Positions 7,828-16,059 are shown, counted from the stretch's first letter. The stretch is 64,000 nucleotides of DNA from Anammoximicrobium sp964409865 (GCA_964409865.1 CAYPGE010000004.1:5057-69056); one strand, 5' to 3'. The notes: generated by a model not told the origin, from the sequence alone. Numbers and translations: made by a program.

Positions 7828-7954
7828 GATCCCCTTCCTCACGATAATTCTGCTTCGCACGATTGTCCCGCAACGACGAAAACCATTCGAGGTATGGACA
7901 GCGACCTCGCCGGTCGCGATAGATCCTGATTGTTTTCTCCCGGACTTCTGCCAT
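7814..7954 (-). pseudogene. truncated RelE/HigB-like toxin (first ~35 codons)
   Basis: An ATG at 7954 opens a 46-codon frame containing KTIRIYRDRRGRCPYLEWF and SSLRDNRAKQ, which match the N terminus of the phage Gp49-like/HigB toxin family (normally about 100 residues). After AKQ the sequence drops directly into the antitoxin leader and stops. The catalytic C-terminal two-thirds is missing, consistent with an internal deletion of roughly 200 bp that left the antitoxin intact. Confidence 0.6.
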
Positions 7955-7960
7955 CTCCAC

Positions 7961-7990
7961 AGTGTAGGCTATAACCCACACGGTGGTCAA
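7961..7990 (-). promoter_or_regulatory. toxin-antitoxin promoter
   Basis: On the minus strand TTGACC, an 18-bp spacer and TACACT lie only 6 bp before the toxin-stub ATG, within a partly palindromic stretch (GTGTGGGTTATAGCCTACAC) that could be the antitoxin operator. The spacing predicts a very short or leaderless transcript. Mirror at 50955-50984 (+). Confidence 0.5.
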
Positions 7991-8012
7991 GAGCCGAGAC
8001 GTGGCGACGTGG

Positions 8013-8114
8013 CGTGCGGTTTTCGACCGCGCTCGGCGTTACGCCCGGGCGATCGTGTTCGCAGACGAGATCGAAGCCATCGGCCCGGCCTGTAGAAGCG
8101 GGGCCGGGGTGGGG
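8013..8114 (+). pseudogene. FtsH-like AAA+ ATPase fragment (Walker B region)
   Basis: The + frame encodes RAVFDRARRYARAIVFADEI followed by EAIGPACRSGAGVG. This lines up with the Walker B region of FtsH-type AAA+ proteases (LFEQARKNAPCIIFIDEIDAIG, then a Gly-rich segment). Only about 34 residues are recognisable; there is no Walker A, and the frame has no credible start or family continuation. It appears to be a leftover of a decayed or mis-recombined gene between the toxin promoter and the metallophosphoesterase. Chance similarity is possible but unlikely given the order of motif residues. Confidence 0.5.
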
Positions 8115-8146
8115 CTGACTCCTGTCTTCGTAGGGCGCCCGATTTT

Positions 8147-8998
8147 TCATTCTTGCCCTGCGGACCGCAGGGTGAACACGGTGATTTCCGGCCGGACGTT
8201 GAAGCGGACTTGGAGTAAGTGTCCGAGTCCGCGGTTGATGTACAGGCGTCGGCCGTCGGCCAGCGGAATCTCGCCTGCGACGTAACGCCGATTCCGCACC
8301 GGCAGGATCGGGGGTGGCAGGAAGGGCGGTTTGCACTGGCCGCCGTGCGTGTGCCCAGCGAGAATCCAGCCGCGGAATGGGCCCCACCCCGGCTTGTCGG
8401 CTCCATCTGGATTGTGGCAGAGTGCAATGGCGGCCTGCGTGGGGCTGATCCCACTCAGTGCCCGCTCCGGCGCGAAAGCCCCGCTCCACAGGTCGTCGAC
8501 TCCTGCAAAGGTCAATCCGTCCACCGCGGCGGACTCATTTCGTAGCACCTGCACTCCGACTCGTGTGAGTTCTCCAGCTACGTCATCCGCCACATCGGGC
8601 ATGGACCAGCGGAATCCGTAGTCGTGGTTGCCGAGTACTGCCAAAGATGCCAGACGCGGTTTGGGAAGGTGAGTCAGGATCTCGCGAAGTTGCCGCAACT
8701 GCTTCGGCTCGTGATACGTGATCAAGTCGCCGGTGATCAGCAGAATGTCCGGCTTCAATTCGGCGACCGTCTGCAGACAGTGGACGATGTACGCATCGTC
8801 GACGCGCGGCCCCACGTGCAAATCGCTGATCTGAATCAGACGCCTACCGACCAGGGACGCCGGCAACGCCACCACCGGCAACGGGCGCTGCACCACTTCG
8901 ACCCAATGCGGCTCGATGCCGAACGTGTAGCCCAGCACGCCAGCCGCCCCTGCGGCGGCGATGCCTCGAGTGTAACGCAAGAATCGGCGGCGATTCAT
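8147..8998 (-). CDS. Tat-exported metallophosphoesterase (YkuE-like)
   Basis: Predicted 283 residues from the ATG at 8998. It opens with MNRRRFLRYTRG and an Ala-rich hydrophobic stretch, a Tat or Tat-like anchor. All calcineurin-type motifs are present in order: ISDLHVG (DxH), ITGDLI (GD), LGNHDYG (GNHD), LCHNPD, and AGHTHGGQ. This is the arrangement of YkuE/YaeI phosphodiesterases, membrane-associated enzymes acting on the outer face, some on lipid substrates; the substrate here is unknown. The gene is divergent from the DUF362 gene across 247 bp and is followed on the same strand by the broken toxin-antitoxin pair. Confidence 0.85.
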   Translation of the reverse strand: MNRRRFLRYTRGIAAAGAAGVLGYTFGIEPHWVEVVQRPLPVVALPASLVGRRLIQISDLHVGPRVDDAYIVHCLQTVAELKPDILLITGDLITYHEPKQLRQLREILTHLPKPRLASLAVLGNHDYGFRWSMPDVADDVAGELTRVGVQVLRNESAAVDGLTFAGVDDLWSGAFAPERALSGISPTQAAIALCHNPDGADKPGWGPFRGWILAGHTHGGQCKPPFLPPPILPVRNRRYVAGEIPLADGRRLYINRGLGHLLQVRFNVRPEITVFTLRSAGQE

Positions 8999-9245
8999 AG
9001 AACGAAGTGTGAGAAAGGGCGGAACTCTCCCCAGGGCAAACAAGCCAGGTCACCTGATTAGCATACGGCCGGACTCCGGCGGCGACCAGCCCTCGAGGCT
9101 TTCCACCTGGAACTTGAGCAGCATCTTGAACGTGAACGTGGCCTGTGTTGCAGGGACATTGAATTCCGGTTATCGTGTTGATATTGTATCAGCAGTTGAA
9201 AATCGTCCTTGCTTAAGCGGCCAAGTCCGCGGGAGGAGTGACATC

Positions 9246-10181
9246 ATGTGCGATCGTTCCCGACGAGAGTTCCTGATTGGTTCGGCCGCCGCCGGGTTGT
9301 TGGCGGCTCGGCCTGATTTGCTGTTGGGGCAAACGTCTGCCAAGTCGGCCGACATGGCCGTTACGCGGTGGAGCGGGACCAAGCCGGCAGCGGATGCGGC
9401 CATGAAGGACGTCGCCGTCAAGCTTACCGAACAAGCGATCAACGCCCTGGGCGGGATGAAGCGATTTGTGAGCCGGGGCGACGTGGTTTGGGTCAAGCCC
9501 AATATCGGCTGGGATCGTACTCCCGAAACCGCGGCGAACACGAACCCCGACGTGGTGGCCACCATTATCCGTCTGTGCTTCGATGCCGGCGCCAAGACCG
9601 TCAAGGTGGGCGACCACCCGTGCGACGTGGCCGAGAAGACATACGTGGCCAGCGGCATTGCTAACGCAGCCCGCGAAGCAGGAGCCAAGGTCGTGTTCCT
9701 GGACAAGACGCGATTCAAAGAAGCCAAGATTGGCGGCGAACTGGTGAAGACCATTCCCGTCTACCCGGAGATCATCGAGTCGGACTTGGTGATCAACGTC
9801 CCGATCGTCAAGCATCATCGCTTGGCCGGCCTGACGATGTGCATGAAGAACTACATGGGCGTGATCGACAAGCGGAACACATTCCATCAGGCGATCGCCC
9901 CCAGTCTCGCAGACTTGACACGCTTCATGAAGCCGCGTTTGTGTATCCTGGACGCGACTCGCATGCTCAAGGCGAACGGACCTAAAGGTGGCAAACTGGA
10001 AGACGTCGAGACGAAATGGATGCTGGCCGCCGGCGTGGACATCGTGGCCTTGGACGCGTGGGGCGCGGAAGCCATCGGGCGGAAGCCGACGGACATCGAA
10101 TCGATTGTCAAAGGCCAGGAGTACGGCCTCGGCAAGATCGACTACCGGTCGCTCGCGTTGCGCGAGTTGGCCGTGTCGTGA
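9246..10181 (+). CDS. Tat-exported DUF362 protein
   Basis: Predicted 311 residues from the ATG at 9246 behind GGGAGGAG; further in-frame upstream codons lack coding character. The Tat leader SRREFLIGSAAAG is followed by the DUF362 core: VWVKPNIGWDRTPET, then TNPDVVATIIRLCFDAGAKTVKV around residues 95-120, and NVPIVKHHRLAGLTMCMKNYMG around 180-200. DUF362 proteins are often next to or fused with ferredoxin domains and are thought to handle iron-sulfur or redox chemistry, but no reaction is established. The next gene, 22 bp downstream, encodes a polyferredoxin membrane protein, so the two likely form a functional pair. Confidence 0.85.
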   Translation: MCDRSRREFLIGSAAAGLLAARPDLLLGQTSAKSADMAVTRWSGTKPAADAAMKDVAVKLTEQAINALGGMKRFVSRGDVVWVKPNIGWDRTPETAANTNPDVVATIIRLCFDAGAKTVKVGDHPCDVAEKTYVASGIANAAREAGAKVVFLDKTRFKEAKIGGELVKTIPVYPEIIESDLVINVPIVKHHRLAGLTMCMKNYMGVIDKRNTFHQAIAPSLADLTRFMKPRLCILDATRMLKANGPKGGKLEDVETKWMLAAGVDIVALDAWGAEAIGRKPTDIESIVKGQEYGLGKIDYRSLALRELAVS

Positions 10182-10203
10182 TTCCCCTTTACTTGGGACA
10201 GAG

Positions 10204-11919
10204 ATGCTGAAGTTCCGATCCCTGTGGCGCTGGGTCACGTTGCGGCGACTGGTCCAGGTCGCGATGCTGCTGGTGTTTCTCGGCCTGGTCGTGGCGGCGC
10301 AGGCGAGGGGCGGCGAACGGATGCCGAGCGCGTGGCTGAAGGCGTTTTTCGCGATCGACCCGCTGCTGTTGATCGCTACGGCGCTGTCCGCGCATGCGGT
10401 GCCGGCGCTGCTGCTCGCGTCGTTGGGACTGGTTGCCGTCACGCTGGTCCTGGGGCGCGTCTTCTGCGGCTGGGTATGCCCGCTGGGCACGCTCCACGAC
10501 ATCGCGAGCCGCGTGCTGTTCTGGATCTGGCCAGACCGGCGGCGGCGCGACCACTGGTCGCCGTGGCAGAGGACGAAGTACTTGCTGCTGGTCGGCCTGC
10601 TGGTCATGGCGCTGTTCGGCAGCCATTGGGGCACGATTTTCGATCCGTTGGTGCTTCTGTACCGAACGACGACTACGGCTTTGCTGCCGGCGCTTCAGTG
10701 GGGCGTGCAGGCGCCGTCGACGGCGATCTACCACTACGATCCCGAAACCGCACCCGCGCCGGTGCGGCCGGTGGCCGAACGGGTCCATCCCTTCGTACGG
10801 GACTACGCGAGCGAGCCGGCGTACGAATTCCTGCGCGATCACGTCTTCGGCCTGCGGACGCATACGTTTCTGGGCGGCGGCCTGATTCTGGGATTCTTCC
10901 TTCTCACATTGGCGTTGAACCGCTACCGGCCGCGGTTCTGGTGCCGGTATCTGTGTCCGCTGGGAGCGTTGCTGGGCATCTTCTCCCTGCGGCCACTGGT
11001 GCGCCGCGCGGTGCAAACCGGTAACTGCAACCAGTGCGATCTGTGCGCCACGTCGTGTCACGGAGCGGCCTCGGGCGCGCCGGGCGAGCAGTGGAAGGCG
11101 GCGGAGTGCCTGGGCTGTCTGAATTGTACGGATTCGTGCCGCCGGGACGGGTTGCGGTTCACACTCACGCTTCCGTGGCGCAAGGAACCGCCCGTCGAGG
11201 GCCTGGATCTGTCACGGCGATCGGTGTTTGGCGCTGCCCTGGGCGGCGTCGCCGGATTGTGCTTGTTGCGAATCACACCGCAGGCCCGCGGTTCGCTGCC
11301 GCAGGAGCACCTGATTCGTCCGCCCGGCTCGCTTCCCGAACGCGAGTTTCTCGAACGTTGCACGTCGTGCGGCATGTGCATCAAAATCTGCCCGACGCAC
11401 GGCTTGCAACCGGCGTTGTGGGAAGCCGGGCTGGAGGGGCTGTGGACGCCCCGGTTGGTTCCCCGCTTGGGGTGGTGCGAATCCGAGTGCACGGCCTGCA
11501 CGCACGTCTGTCCGACCCAGGCCATTCGGCCGCTGACGGTCGAGCAGAAGAAGCAAGTGCGGATCGGGCTGGCGTCGTTCGACGTGACCCGCTGTATTCC
11601 CTACGCCTACGGCCGGGAGTGCATTGTTTGCGAGGAACACTGCCCGGTCCCCGACAAAGCGATCTACGTGGTCGAGACGGAGGTGATTGCCCGCAATGGC
11701 CAGAAGATCGTCATCAAGCAGCCGCGCGTCGATCCCAGCCGCTGTATCGGCTGCGGCATCTGCGAGAACAAGTGTCCTCTGACCGACCACCCCGGCGTGC
11801 GCGTGCTGAGCACGAACGAAAGCCGCAGCGACTACCAAGCCATCCCCGTCACACCGGACGAAGTCCCCTTGGGCGAGCCGGCGGACGACGATGACGATCC
11901 GTACGCCGCGGACCGCTAA
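10204..11919 (+). CDS. NapH/MauN-like membrane polyferredoxin
   Basis: Predicted 571 residues. The start at 10204 gives MLKFRSLWRW and a first membrane helix near 17-33; further helices follow near 50-85, 115-135 and 225-245. Two CxxxCP motifs typical of NapH/CcoG-type proteins are seen: RVFCGWVCPLG (88-92) and CRYLCPLG. Downstream are at least five Cys clusters: CNQCDLCATSC, CLGCLNCTDSC, CTSCGMCIKICP, CTACTHVCP, CIVCEEHCP and CIGCGICENKCP, enough for several [4Fe-4S] centres. A Tat-like segment RRSVFGAALGG in the middle suggests the second ferredoxin block is exported. Likely role: passing electrons across the membrane to or from periplasmic redox proteins, with the DUF362 protein as partner. 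The terminal acceptor is unknown. Confidence 0.85.
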   Translation: MLKFRSLWRWVTLRRLVQVAMLLVFLGLVVAAQARGGERMPSAWLKAFFAIDPLLLIATALSAHAVPALLLASLGLVAVTLVLGRVFCGWVCPLGTLHDIASRVLFWIWPDRRRRDHWSPWQRTKYLLLVGLLVMALFGSHWGTIFDPLVLLYRTTTTALLPALQWGVQAPSTAIYHYDPETAPAPVRPVAERVHPFVRDYASEPAYEFLRDHVFGLRTHTFLGGGLILGFFLLTLALNRYRPRFWCRYLCPLGALLGIFSLRPLVRRAVQTGNCNQCDLCATSCHGAASGAPGEQWKAAECLGCLNCTDSCRRDGLRFTLTLPWRKEPPVEGLDLSRRSVFGAALGGVAGLCLLRITPQARGSLPQEHLIRPPGSLPEREFLERCTSCGMCIKICPTHGLQPALWEAGLEGLWTPRLVPRLGWCESECTACTHVCPTQAIRPLTVEQKKQVRIGLASFDVTRCIPYAYGRECIVCEEHCPVPDKAIYVVETEVIARNGQKIVIKQPRVDPSRCIGCGICENKCPLTDHPGVRVLSTNESRSDYQAIPVTPDEVPLGEPADDDDDPYAADR

Positions 11920-11958
11920 TCGCGAGTCATGTTCCGGCTTCAAGTCGAACCATGTCGG

Positions 11959-12306
11959 TCAGATCGCGCCGGGGCCGCGTTCCAGCCCGCCGATTTGCAG
12001 CGCCTGCTCCATGGGCAGCACAAAGATCTTGCCGTCGCCGATGTTGCCTTCCGGTCCCGTGCGGGCCACGTTCATGATCGTGTCCAAGGTGCGCTGGAGG
12101 AAATCGTCGTTGACGGCGATCTCCAGGGCGATCTTGCGCAACAAGTGCGTCTTGTACTCGACCCCGCGATACGTCTCGGACCTGCCTTTTTGCCGCCCGA
12201 AGCCTTGCGCGTCGCAGACGGTCATCCGTTCGACGCCAACCTTGGCCAACGCCTCTTGCACGGCCTGCAGCTTGGTGGGTTGGATAATGGCCACGACCAG
12301 TTTCAC
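11959..12306 (-). CDS. PII family nitrogen regulatory protein (GlnB/GlnK type)
   Basis: Predicted 115 residues from a GTG at 12306 with GGAGA upstream; this start gives the standard PII N terminus KLVVAIIQPTKL. The T-loop GFGRQKGRSETYRGVEY is intact, and the uridylylation tyrosine falls at residue 51. The B-loop reads ARTGPEGNIGDGKIFV, with four extra residues compared with E. coli GlnB, next to the ATP/ADP and 2-oxoglutarate site. PII proteins sense 2-oxoglutarate and adenylates and gate AmtB or glutamine synthetase control. No amtB or glnA is nearby. It is convergent with the polyferredoxin gene and downstream of a Gfo/Idh gene. Confidence 0.92.
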   Translation of the reverse strand: MKLVVAIIQPTKLQAVQEALAKVGVERMTVCDAQGFGRQKGRSETYRGVEYKTHLLRKIALEIAVNDDFLQRTLDTIMNVARTGPEGNIGDGKIFVLPMEQALQIGGLERGPGAI

Positions 12307-12332
12307 GGCAGTCTCTCCACAGTTAGGCTCGT

Positions 12333-12382
12333 GAAAAAAGGGGACGGCGGTCTTTTTCAAGACAAGCCCCCTGTCCCTTTTC
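12333..12382 (-). terminator. long hairpin with U-tract between Gfo/Idh and PII genes
   Basis: Read on the minus strand, an AAAAGGGAC arm pairs with GTCCCCTTTTTT across an inner hairpin GTCTT-GAAA-AAGAC. The final T6 makes it a good intrinsic terminator for the upstream Gfo/Idh gene, 25 bp before the PII GTG. It also resembles the dispersed AAAAGGGAC/GTCCCCTTTT repeats common in planctomycete intergenic DNA. Confidence 0.6.
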
Positions 12383-12385
12383 CGG

Positions 12386-13714
12386 TTAGATCTGCTCCGG
12401 CAGTTGGTAGGGCGCCCGCATGGGGCGCGACAAATAAGCGTTCGCTTCGTCGTCGCCTGGGAAGATCTCCCGCTGCGGGTCCCAGGTCAACTTGCGGCCT
12501 ACCCAGCGCACGATGTTGCCCAGATGGCACACGATGGCGGAGCGATGGCCGATCTCGACATCGGCGATGGGCCGCTGGCGCGATTGGATGCAAGTGATCC
12601 AGTTCGCCAGATGATCGTCGCTAACCGGCAGGCGGACCTTCCATTCGTCTTGCGGCACCTGGGCCAGTTCCGCAGGGTTGGTGGTCACCTCATTGTTGCC
12701 GATGCGGATCTTCCCGTTATCGCCGATGAATGCCGCCCCCGCCGCCGACTCGCCGGGCTCCAGTCGCACCTCGATCCCGTTGGCATATCGCATTCGCACG
12801 CGGAAGCCCTCGCTGCACAGGCGATCGCCGCGGCCGAGTGATTCGGGGGCTTCGTAGACGACGTTGGGCAGCTTGCCGCCTTCGGCCCAGATCTCGACCG
12901 GTCCCGTGTGGTCCATATCCAGGGCCCATTGGATCTGGTCAAATCCATGAGCCCCCGTGCCCGTCATTTCGCCGCCGGAGTAAGGGCGTAGCGAGATCCA
13001 TCCGGGCTTGGAACGCTGAACGAAGATGTCGGTGTGGAACGGCACGGGCGCGGTCTGCCCGCACCAGGCGTCCCAATCAAGCCCCGCCGGCACGTCTTGG
13101 CCGGGAAAGCGCGCTTCCCAGGGGCTGGGGTAGTTCATGATCAGCACGGTGTGGATCTTGCCGGCGACGCCGTTGCGCACCAGTTCGCATCCCAGGCGGT
13201 GGTAGCGCATCGACCGCCGTTGCGATCCGGTTTGGAAAACGCGCTGGTACTTGCGCGCGGCCTGGACCATCAGGCGGCCTTCCTGAATGGTCAGACCGAG
13301 CGGCTTTTCGCAGTAGACATCCTTTCCTGCCTGGCAGGCCCGGATGCTGGGCAAGGCGTGCCAGTGATCGGGCGTCGCGACGATTACGGCATCGACGTCT
13401 TTGGCGTCCAGCAGTTCCCGGTAGTCGGTGTGGGCGCGGCATTTCCGTGCCGCCGCCGTGGTTTCGGCTCGCGTCCGGTCGAAATCGGCCACGGCGACGA
13501 TCCGGCCGGCGGGAGGCAGACGCATCAACTGGTTGCCACGCCGGCCGACACCGATGTAGCCAATCCCGACGCGGTCGCTTGGAGCTGGACTTCCCGACGC
13601 GGCCAGTACGCGGGCGGGAACAAAGTTGGGGGCCAGACCTGCGGCCGCGGCTCCGGTCAGCGAGCGTTGCAGGAACGATCGGCGTGAACAATTCGTGGAT
13701 TGAAATCCGTTCAT
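12386..13714 (-). CDS. Tat-exported Gfo/Idh/MocA oxidoreductase
   Basis: Predicted 442 residues from the ATG at 13714. The Tat leader has SRRSFLQRSLTGAAAAG (10-26). The Rossmann motif GYIGVGRRGNQ (52-62) and VYCEKPLGLT (EKP) define the N-terminal domain; the C-terminal domain includes GGEMTGTGAHGFDQIQWAL, typical of the planctomycete secreted Gfo/Idh families. The ribosome binding site is weak, so the start rests mainly on the leader. A periplasmic sugar oxidoreductase that carries its own NAD(P) through Tat, as in glucose-fructose oxidoreductase, is the likely model; the substrate is unknown. Confidence 0.85.
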   Translation of the reverse strand: MNGFQSTNCSRRSFLQRSLTGAAAAGLAPNFVPARVLAASGSPAPSDRVGIGYIGVGRRGNQLMRLPPAGRIVAVADFDRTRAETTAAARKCRAHTDYRELLDAKDVDAVIVATPDHWHALPSIRACQAGKDVYCEKPLGLTIQEGRLMVQAARKYQRVFQTGSQRRSMRYHRLGCELVRNGVAGKIHTVLIMNYPSPWEARFPGQDVPAGLDWDAWCGQTAPVPFHTDIFVQRSKPGWISLRPYSGGEMTGTGAHGFDQIQWALDMDHTGPVEIWAEGGKLPNVVYEAPESLGRGDRLCSEGFRVRMRYANGIEVRLEPGESAAGAAFIGDNGKIRIGNNEVTTNPAELAQVPQDEWKVRLPVSDDHLANWITCIQSRQRPIADVEIGHRSAIVCHLGNIVRWVGRKLTWDPQREIFPGDDEANAYLSRPMRAPYQLPEQI

Positions 13715-14308
13715 TTGTGTCGTCGCTCGGCGACCTTCCCTGTGGCTGTCGTGGTGCGCGGAAAGAACAACTTGTCCCGGTGAGTGAAGAAGCCCGGGTT
13801 TTTCGGAAAAGCCGGGCTGCTGGCGCCTTGCCATTACGCTAACGCCTTGAGAGCGAAACATCAATCGTGTTACCGCCGATCCGCAGGTCAAAAGAAAAAT
13901 TTTTTCCGGAGGGTTTGCCCGCCTGATTGGACGCGCATAAGATGATCGTGATGCCCGGAGGATGACCGGTTCAAGACGTACCGCTGCGTCAGGATGCGCA
14001 ATCGGCGCGCTGTGGTTTGCCTCTGCAAACCCTGTGGTTTTGGCGGCCGTGATCGTTTGGTGTAGACTGTAACGAACTCGCCGGACTTTCCGTCGCTTTT
14101 TCGCGCCGTCTCTTTTGCACACGGGCAAATCGTGGCCTATATTCCAGCAGGCCGGATTTTGGTCCTTCCCGATTGGTCTCAGCCGGCCCGCTATCATGAG
14201 CATCCTGAAACGGCGTCAGCCACCGTGCGAGGGGTTGCGTTTGACCTCGTCAATCGCCCCCTCGCACGGCAGGCTCTCGCACTTGCCCCCTTGGATGGCG
14301 AGCTGACT
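13715..14308. other. 594-bp divergent intergenic region
   Basis: It separates the Gfo/Idh gene (minus) from the S41 protease gene (plus). It contains the near-palindrome at 13791-13818 and an A/T tract around 13890-13903 (AAAAATTTTTT) that could bend DNA. No gene was recognised, and the open frames crossing it lack coding character. Promoters for both flanking genes should be here. Mirror at 44637-45230. Confidence 0.5.
13791..13818. repeat. 28-bp near-palindrome (AAGCCCGG/TTTTTCGG family)
   Basis: AGCCCGG (13791-13797) and CCGGGCT (13812-13818) flank an inner TTTTTCGGAAAA, so the whole forms one hairpin. A related copy lies at 25605-25635. Confidence 0.65.
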
Positions 14309-16003
14309 ATGGCGAGACGGTACAATCTGTGGCGGCCGATGATTTCGTCGGCGTTCGCCCGCTTCCTGTTCCTCTTCTTCCTCCCTGCCGCAATCCTTCT
14401 GGGACCAGTGCCGTCCGACGCGCCTGCCCAGGTGGTCATTCCGGCCGAAGCCCTGTCGCCTGACACCGCGGTGACGCAGTTGCTGCAACGCGGGCAAGAC
14501 TTGGAGTCGCAACAGCGATGGAGCGAAGCCCTGGCCCACTACGAAGACGCGATCCGGGACTACCCGGACAAGTCGGAACTGTGGGACCGTCTCACTCAGG
14601 CACGCATGCATTACGACGTGTCTCGCCGCTATGAAGATCCCGGCTTCATGAGTTGGGTCCAGCAACTGAGCGAGCGTGACGCGCAGAACGTGTACTCCGA
14701 AGTCTTGCGGAAAATCGAGTCCTATTACGTCAAGCAGCCGTCCTGGCAGGAACTGGCGCAACGCGGCCTGGACAACTTGGATATCGCCCTGGCATCGGTT
14801 ACGTTCCGGCAGGCCAACCAGGTCCGCGGCACGGACGAAGCAGTACGGGCGTTCTGCGATCAGCTCCAGCGCCGGATGCAGGCCACGAAGGTGCGCAACC
14901 AACGGGAAGCCTGCGAGGTGGCCGGCAACGTGGCGAAACTGGCCGAGCAGCAACTGGGACTCCGTCCGGCGGCCACGGTCCTGGAATTTACCTCCGGCGC
15001 CGCCTGCGCCCTGGACCAATACTCGTGCTTCCTCACCGGCGGCCAGTTGGACGAAGTGTTCTCGCAGATTGAGGGCAATTTCGTCGGCCTGGGCATCGAA
15101 CTGCGGGCGCAGCAAGACGCGTTGCTGATCGTCAATGTCCTGCCCGGCGGCCCTGCTGAAGCGGCCGGCGTCCGCAACGGCGAACGGATCGTGGAGATCA
15201 ACGGGTTGTCCGTTTCCCAGGTCAGCAGTGATGAGGCGGCGGACATGCTCAAAGGGCCGGAAGACAGCGCGGTGGAAATCGTCCTGGCGGACCCCGCCGG
15301 CGCCGCTCGCCGCCTGCGCGTCGTGCGCCGCCGCGTGGACGTGCCCAGCGTGCAGGACGTCAAGATCGTCGATCGCCAATACGGCATCGGTTACTTGCGG
15401 CTGACCAGCTTCCAGAAAACGACCAACCGCGAGTTCGACGAAGCCTTGTGGCAACTGCACCGCGACGGGATGCAGAGCCTGATCGTCGATGTGCGCGGGA
15501 ATCCGGGCGGACTGCTCCCGGCCGCTGTGGAAGTGGCGGACAAGTTCGTGGCTTCCGGCACCATCGTCTCGACGCGCGGCCGCAACTCGCACGAGGACTT
15601 CGATTATCAAGCCCACGCGGTCGGGACGTGGCAAGTGCCACTCGTGGTCCTGATCGACGGCGATACGGCCAGCGCCGGCGAGATCTTTACCGGGGCCATC
15701 CACGATCACCGCCGCGGCACGGTGGTCGGACAACGCAGTTACGGCAAGGGGTCCGTGCAGGGCATTTTTTCCTTGAACGCCTCGAAGGCGGGCGTGCGAC
15801 TGACTACCGCCAAGTTCTTCTCGCCGGGCGGACACGCCATCAGCCACAACGGCGTTTACCCCGACGTCGTCGTGCGGACCGCCAAGAAGCCGGTGACCGA
15901 AGGCCAGAGCGAAATCAGCTTCGGCGAGGACACCACGCTCGCCGCCGGCCTGCAGGTGGCCCGCAATAGCCTCCTCAGTCAACGGCAGGCGGCGACGCCG
16001 TAG
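14309..16003 (+). CDS. S41 carboxyl-terminal processing protease with PDZ and TPR-like segment
   Basis: Predicted 564 residues from the ATG at 14309; an ATG at 14339 is an alternative, and both leave a signal peptide (FARFLFLFFLPAAILLG). After it come a TPR-like helical pair (about 52-105), a helical region, a PDZ domain (about 255-345; GLGIELRAQQDALLIVNVLP) and the S41 core with RGNPGG (396-401), nucleophile TASAGE (Ser455) and YGKGSVQ (Lys480), the Ser-Lys dyad of CtpA/Tsp enzymes. It cleaves C-terminal tails of periplasmic or secreted proteins. The N-terminal TPR-like part is an addition to the usual CtpA plan and may recruit substrates. Confidence 0.9.
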   Translation: MARRYNLWRPMISSAFARFLFLFFLPAAILLGPVPSDAPAQVVIPAEALSPDTAVTQLLQRGQDLESQQRWSEALAHYEDAIRDYPDKSELWDRLTQARMHYDVSRRYEDPGFMSWVQQLSERDAQNVYSEVLRKIESYYVKQPSWQELAQRGLDNLDIALASVTFRQANQVRGTDEAVRAFCDQLQRRMQATKVRNQREACEVAGNVAKLAEQQLGLRPAATVLEFTSGAACALDQYSCFLTGGQLDEVFSQIEGNFVGLGIELRAQQDALLIVNVLPGGPAEAAGVRNGERIVEINGLSVSQVSSDEAADMLKGPEDSAVEIVLADPAGAARRLRVVRRRVDVPSVQDVKIVDRQYGIGYLRLTSFQKTTNREFDEALWQLHRDGMQSLIVDVRGNPGGLLPAAVEVADKFVASGTIVSTRGRNSHEDFDYQAHAVGTWQVPLVVLIDGDTASAGEIFTGAIHDHRRGTVVGQRSYGKGSVQGIFSLNASKAGVRLTTAKFFSPGGHAISHNGVYPDVVVRTAKKPVTEGQSEISFGEDTTLAAGLQVARNSLLSQRQAATP

Positions 16004-16059
16004 CGCCCAACGGTCCGTCTCGCAATCTCGTCGCCTTCCTGAACGCGTGCTTCTGCACA

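Noticed and set aside
8013..8114. Complete small gene on the + strand from 7983 to 8285
   Set aside because: After the Walker B-like segment the frame runs antisense into the metallophosphoesterase gene and has no family continuation or ribosome binding site.
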